Below are positions 59,300-64,000 of a DNA stretch of 64,000 nucleotides, piece after piece. Each line of letters starts with the position of its first letter. The first letter of the stretch is position 1. The stretch comes from Pelecanus crispus. Its lineage: Eukaryota; Chordata; Aves; Pelecaniformes; Pelecanidae. The notes below the pieces were generated by a model that saw only the letters and a program-made list of their open reading frames with translations, searched no databases and was not told the DNA's origin. The stretch lies in assembly GCF_030463565.1 (NCBI RefSeq), contig NC_134662.1, positions 992,001 through 1,056,000 of the forward strand, in the 5' to 3' direction. The translations under genes and the position numbers were made by a program.

Positions 59300-62225
59300 G
59301 TGAGCTGGGAGTCGGGGGTCCCCTGGGAGGGGCTGGGGAGGGGGTAGAGCACACTGGGACAAGTGGGTCCCCTGGCAGGGATGCTGGGGGCTGAAGCTCC
59401 AGGCAGGAATGAGGAGGTAGGGGTGCCTGCGGGGCTGGTCTGCTCAGGAGAGCAGGGTGTTTGGGGGGCGATGGGGCACGACACCTGAGTTCCCAGAGGG
59501 CTGCATGGTGCAAAGGGTCCCCTGCTGCCCACACCGTTCTTCCTCCTTCCCCCTAGTTCAGCGCCTGGCCCTGAGCTGCTCCTGTGACTTCTTCCGGGCC
59601 CTCTTCACTTGCCCCATGCGGGAGGCCACCCATGACCCCGCCACCCCGCTGGCCACGGGGCTGTCCCCAGCCGAGCTGCGCCTCCTCCTCTCCTTCGCCT
59701 ACACAGGGGCTGTGGCTGGGCCGTGGCCTGTGGTCCTGGAGGCAGCTGAGACCTCCCTGCGCTACCAGGCCTGGGGGCTCCTCACCCTCTGCCTGGATGT
59801 TTTCACCCATGGCCTGACCCCAGAAACTGGCGTGGATGTGCTGGCCTTTGCTGTGGCTTACGGGCTGGCCCAGGTGGGCCGTGTAGCAGAGGACTATATC
59901 TTGGCCACCTTCCCCAGCGTGGTGGCCACACCGGCCTTCCTGGATCTTCCTGCACACCTTCTCATCCGCCTCCTCCGCTCTGATGGTCTCAATGTCCTCC
60001 ATGAACTGGAGGCTTTGGAAGCAGCATCCCGGTGGCTTATGGCCAATGGAGATGGCCAAGAGGATCTAGCCAAGGAAGTCCTGTCATCTGTTCGCTTTGC
60101 CCTGATGTCTGGCCAGGAGCTGAAGAAGGTCTCATCAGTGACTGCAGGGGTAGCTGACCCAAAGGTCCTTCAAGAGCTCGTGGTAGCAAGTTTGGCCCCC
60201 ATGGCCCAGCTGCCATGCCGGGTGCGTTCCTTGCAAGAGGTGCTGGTCATTTGTGGTGGAGACAAACTGACAACCAACCTGGCTGCCCGGAAGCCCAGCA
60301 GACACCTTTGGTTTGCCCACCGCTACCTCAGTGCTGTGGGGCTGGTGAAGCAGGTGGAGTGGCGGGCACTGGGGCACTTTCCTGATGGCCCACGCTTCCG
60401 CCACGCTGTAGCTGTGGTGGGTAACAACCTCTACATCCTGGGTGGAAAGCGCTACTACGGGGCCCATGACACCCTGGCCAGTGTCTACAGGTGAGAGCTA
60501 CAGAGGATCTAGAGGTGCCATGTAGCACCAGGACACTGTGGGATCAGAGGAGTTGTTGTTGGAGCTAGAGCTGCCCCATGGACCCAAGGCATTGTGGCAT
60601 TGCAGTTGGTCAAGTGGCCTCAAGGCATTCTGGGATTGGTTGGGTGTAGGACTGGGATGAGCTCTTCCACTCTGGAATGTTACAGGCTTTTTGGGGGTAG
60701 GGCTCCTATCTGGAGATGCCTCAGGGTATTATGGGTTTGGTATTGCCCAGAAGGAGGGGATATTCCCATGCAAGGTGACCATGTGGCCCCAAGGCCCTAT
60801 GGGATTGGCTGGTTGTAGGTGGGTTGTTGCCCTCAGTGGTGCCAACATCACCTCATGGCATTGTAGGTAACAGCTAGTCTCTTGATCCTTTACCTCTCAA
60901 ACCCAGGTATCAGCCTATGGACGATTCCTGGGAGCACCTGGCCAGCATGACCTGTGGGCGGAGCTACTTTGCTGCTGTGGCACTTGGGGATTTCATCTAT
61001 GCCCTGGGGGGCAGCTCGGGGGAGCTCTACTGCACAGACACTGTGGAGTGCTATGACTTGGCCAATGACACCTGGAGGTGAGACCGCTCCACATGGACAC
61101 CTGCTTTCCTTTGCCCTAGCAGCACCTTGCATTGGCCAGTGGCGCCCATTGTGTGGTCTTTGGGTCACTGAGCCTCCAATGGAGAATGGGCCTACAATGG
61201 CCTTTGGGAGAGGTCTATTGGGTGTTGAGCAACTGTGTCCCTTGGAGGACATTGAGTGTTGGCCAGTGATGCCTATTGGGTGGTGAATGAGTTTTTGGCC
61301 AATAGTATTCACTGAGGGTCTGTTGGCCATCTGCCAATGAGATGAATCATTTAAACATCTTCCAGCTATGTTCATTGGGTGCTCTGTTGGGTGTTGGCCA
61401 ATATTGTCTATTAGGGCGTCTGCTGTGGGTTGACCAATGGTGTCTTTTGGGGTCTACAAAGTGTTGAACAGTGATGGCCCTTGGGCATCCATTATGCATT
61501 AGCTGATGCTGCCCACTGGTGTTGGCCAGCATTGACTGCTGAGCAGTCAATGGACCCATGGCTCACTGGGGAACTCCTGGGCAGGCAGTCACCATGGGGC
61601 AGCCCTGCTTAATCTGCCTTTCACACCCCTCCCTCTCTCCTTGCCCAGGAGGTGCCAGCCCCTGCCGATGGCTCTGTGCGGGCACGCGGCGTCTGCCCTG
61701 GATGGTGCCCTCTACGTGTCAGGGGGGTGTGATGAGGCATGCCAGTGCCAGGCAGCCATGCTGCGCTATGTCCCGGGTACACCTGCCACGCTCCTGGCCC
61801 CCATGAATGGCCAGCGAGCTGGGCACATCATGGAGGAGGCGGGTGGGCAGCTCTATGTGGCTGGAGGGCTGTGCCAGCAGGACGGGCAGACTGGCTACAG
61901 GGACCAGCTGGCCTTTGAGGTCTACAGCCCCAAGCTAGACATCTGGGTCCTCCTCAGTCCCCTGCCCCATGCCCATGTATTTGGGGGTGCAGCTGTGCTG
62001 GGGGGGGAGCTGCTCGTACTGGGAGGGTACAGTCATGAGACCTACCGGGACACCCACTTGATCCATGCCTACCAGCCTGGCACCCGGCGTTGGATCACCC
62101 GGGGCACCTTGCCCCATGCCTATACTGACCTCCAGGCTTGTGTCCTCACTGTACCTACCACCTTGCGTGGCCCCAACTGCCTTGAAGACCCCTCAAGATC
62201 ACCTGACACCCCCAATAATACTTAG
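58777..62225 (+). CDS. KLHL33: Kelch-like protein, probably KLHL33, with two BTB domains
   Basis: BTB-BACK-kelch proteins usually act as substrate adaptors of CUL3 ubiquitin ligases in the cytosol (family knowledge). Exons 58777-59299, 59557-60490, 60907-61077 and 61649-62225 join in frame to 2205 nt, or 734 residues. Order: an N-terminal BTB-like unit (about 28-128: LVDVVVGPEG, AHAVVLASISSFF, LAFAYGG); a second BTB (about 158-270: CDLQLQAGDEV, SCSCDFFRALFTCPMRE, LLLSFAYTGAV); BACK (about 275-385); and kelch repeats (about 400-715) with GG pairs in ILGGK, ALGGS, VSGGC, VAGGL and VLGGY. The start ATG lies five bases after a splice acceptor with A at -3. The long linker GGDKLTTNLAARKPSRHLWF favours KLHL33, but another divergent kelch member is possible. 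Codon third positions are strongly G/C, unlike RANBP3. Confidence 0.8.
59557..60490 (+). CDS. KLHL33: Kelch gene coding exon 2: second BTB, BACK, first kelch repeat
   Basis: This 934-nt exon starts VQRLALSCSCDFFRALF and ends with GGKRYYGAHDTLASVY. It includes the 3-box/BACK helices (DVLAFAVAYGLAQVGRVAED, then FLDLPAHLLIRLLRSD). The acceptor is ttccccctag and the donor gtgaga. Confidence 0.92.
60491..60906 (+). repeat. Kelch gene intron 2, degenerate minisatellite
   Basis: The intron is built of variants of gtggccccaaggcattgtgg and gggattggttgg, e.g. at about 60590-60650 and 60780-60830. The period is irregular. It differs from the repeats of the neighbouring introns. Confidence 0.6.
60907..61077 (+). 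CDS. KLHL33: Kelch gene coding exon 3: kelch repeat
   Basis: The 171-nt exon encodes YQPMDDSWEHLASMTCGRSY, FAAVALGDFIYALGGSSG and ECYDLANDTW, a textbook kelch blade with the GG pair and spaced Tyr/Trp. Confidence 0.93.
61078..61648 (+). repeat. Kelch gene intron 3, degenerate minisatellite
   Basis: Variants of tgttggccaatgttgtctat and tattgggt recur from about 61130 to 61540 at roughly 40-50 base steps. The motif is not shared with the rest of the window. Confidence 0.7.
61649..62225 (+). CDS. KLHL33: Kelch gene coding exon 4: last kelch repeats and stop
   Basis: The 577-nt exon carries three more blades (GALYVSGGCDE, GQLYVAGGLCQQ, GELLVLGGYSHETYRDTHL) and ends at TAG, 62223-62225. The tail after the last blade is short and Pro/Asn-rich. 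Confidence 0.93.
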
Positions 62226-62540
62226 GGGGGGCTTAAAAGCTCTGCACCCCATACCAGGATCCCCAGGTAGCATCCATGGGCACCTCTATAGGACAAAATC
62301 TCCCCCAGATCACTTCCCCACAATGGGTTCCTTCTGTGGTTTCCAGCACACACACACACCCCCCCGCCCAGGTACATGCCCTAGACTGTGGAGACACCGT
62401 GGGACACAAAGACTCCCCACACTGCAACCCTGTGCCTCCAGGAATACTCACTCCCTTGCCCTGACCCCTTCACTGTGAGCTGGGGATCCCCCAATTTCCC
62501 CCCACTCTTGGTTTGAATAAAAGTGGCTCCTGAACTGCCC
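62226..62540 (+). other. KLHL33: Kelch gene 3'UTR and poly(A) signal
   Basis: AATAAA at 62516-62521 lies 291 bases after the stop codon. A short CA repeat (about 62345-62355) followed by C/G-rich sequence lies within the UTR. Confidence 0.8.
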
Positions 62541-63019
62541 ATCTGCGTCTTCTTGTTTCTGCTGGGGAGCCCAGACATCCAGGTGTTTCTCACAAGGAAC
62601 AGGAGGAGAGCAGAAGACCAACAGCCTGAATGTCCTGGATGGGTGGTGGTGGGGACCAGGATTGCCTGGAATGCTTGGTCCCATGGGGAGCAGTGGGTGG
62701 AGGGCACTGGGGCGCTGGATGCCTGTGTTCACTGGGCGTGGAGGAAGATGTGCATGTGTCTTGGGACTGAGAGGCATCTTGGGGTGCATGGGGGGACCTA
62801 AGAGAGTCTTGGGGGTGCCAGGGTTTTGGGGTTCCTAGGTGGTTCTGGGAGGTCTTGGCTTCCTGGAGTGCTTGCCATGTGGAGAGGTGGGAGAAGCCTA
62901 TGGAGGACTTGCAAGGAGAGGTGGCGGTAATGGAGATTCTGGGAGATATTGGGGCACCAGTGGTACCACTGAGGAGGGAATTGAGGGTCCTGGGATGTGT
63001 AGGGGATGTTGCAGGTTCT
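62541..63019. other. Downstream spacer, G-rich
   Basis: No gene is seen. The plus strand is rich in ggtgg, tggag and cttggg elements without a clear period. Confidence 0.55.
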
Positions 63020-63662
63020 CATGGCTCCCTAAAACAGTATTTTAGATGTGGTCTAATGAGTGCTGAGCAGAGGGGGATAATCACTTCCCTTGGTCTACTG
63101 GCTATGCTCCTGTTAACCCAGCCCAGGTTTCTCTTGCTCTCTCTTTGCTGCCAGGGTGCACTGCTGTATCTTGTTCACCTGTCAACCAAGACAAACAGGT
63201 CCTTTTCTGTAGCTCTGTTCTCCAACCAGTCTGTCCCCCACTGGCACTGCTGTGCACTGTTGTGGTCTTCCTTCCAAGGTACAGGACTTTGCATCTGTCC
63301 TTGTTGACTTTCATCAGGTTTCTGTCAACCCATTTGTCCAGGGTGAATGGTGCTCCCTGAATGGTAGTCCTGTTGGAAGCATGTGAACTGATTCCTCCCA
63401 ACCTGGTGTCATCTGCCAACATGATAAAAGCACACTCGGTCAACTCCTCCATGTCATTTATAAAGATGTTAAACAGAAGAGTTTCCAGCACAGCCCCATT
63501 GTGGTACTCCACGTTACCAGCATCCAAGTGGAGTATGATCCATTAACCACTAGCCACTGGTCCTGACCTTTTTACCTGTCCAATTCTCCAGCTATTCAGA
63601 GCTTGATGGCCTAACCTGGATGCCATAACATTGTGGGAGAAGTGTCAAAAGGAAGTCAAGTC
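63020..63662 (-). mobile_element. CR1 LINE fragment (RT region)
   Basis: The minus strand encodes [49 protein letters not shown] and YLGRK, i.e. the RT active-site region (LADD) and downstream part of CR1 ORF2. Further upstream RT sequence extends to about 63660 (acattgtgggagaagtgtca). It is older and from another subfamily than the copy at 6.6-7.55 kb. It lacks the 3' end. Confidence 0.88.
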
Positions 63663-64000
63663 TCCTGGAGAGGTGAGAGCTGATGCATGCTGCCCCACCA
63701 CAGAGCCTAAGCACAAGAATGTGAGAAACAGCACAGTTACAAAACAAGAAAGAGCATCCTTAATCACCAACATTGCTATATAAGACCAGAAGGGGCTGAA
63801 AAATGTCCCAAGGTGTAGTAAAAGTATCTGACAAAGGGGGGGGGGGGGGAGCAATGTAAAGAAACAGTTCAAACTGAAGTAATAGGGCTCTCTGGGGTCT
63901 CCCCAAGGCCACCCATGTGTCCCTTGGATGCTCTGAGTGTATCCCTATACCCCCTGAAAGTATAGTCCAAGGTCTCTTTGGCTGTTGCAGTCATCTCTAG
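63663..64000. other. Unassigned end of window with 14-G run
   Basis: A 14-G homopolymer lies at 63836-63849. No gene or mobile element is recognised in the rest. Confidence 0.6.

Noticed and set aside
58473-59534. Minus-strand frames of 92-186 codons opposite the kelch gene
   Set aside because: Antisense shadows of GC-rich coding exons; the plus strand has clear BTB/kelch homology with correct splice sites.
1-64000. tRNA, rRNA, CRISPR, bacterial operons, phage or plasmid functions
   Set aside because: No cloverleaf with A/B boxes, no rRNA-like sequence, no regularly spaced direct repeats with unique spacers, and no dense prokaryote-type coding. The window is ordinary avian nuclear DNA.

Overview
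The window is a piece of a bird nuclear genome. The signs are spliced vertebrate genes with GT/AG introns, several CR1 LINE copies (the typical avian retroposon) in both orientations, a solo LTR of an avian endogenous-retrovirus type, and a sharp change from AT-rich gene-poor sequence to GC-rich compact sequence near 57 kb. No bacterial, plasmid, phage or CRISPR content is present. All three genes lie on the + strand.

Region 1 (1-46 kb): the gene for Ran-binding protein 3 (RANBP3), lacking only its first exon(s), which must lie upstream. I can place 17 coding exons between 4109 and 44912. They join in frame and give 573 residues, with an importin-recognised basic NLS, two FVFG motifs and a C-terminal Ran-binding domain. 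The 3'UTR ends at poly(A) signals near 45.95 kb. The introns are large (up to 10.5 kb) and hold CR1 copies, among them an old copy of about 3.5-4 kb on the sense strand at about 29.6-33.6 kb, plus long C or G homopolymers.

Region 2 (46-51.3 kb): an intergenic stretch with no convincing gene.

Region 3 (51.3-55.7 kb): a CpG island with an array of eight GC-box-containing repeats, then the four-exon NDUFA11 gene (136 residues), a membrane-arm subunit of mitochondrial complex I.

Region 4 (56-57.1 kb): two oppositely oriented CR1 fragments flanking a 531-bp solo LTR that has a perfect 5-bp target duplication.

Region 5 (57.1-62.5 kb): a GC-rich kelch-family gene, best matched to KLHL33, with four coding exons and 734 residues. 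It has an unusual double BTB arrangement, a likely non-coding first exon, and introns filled with different degenerate minisatellites. Region 6 (62.5-64 kb): downstream sequence with another CR1 fragment.

The genes do not form an operon or shared pathway: RANBP3 works in nuclear export, NDUFA11 in respiration, and the kelch protein probably as a CUL3 adaptor. I found no convincing new biological system. The most interesting points are the promoter minisatellite of NDUFA11, the double-BTB kelch protein with its minisatellite introns, and the CR1/LTR nest.
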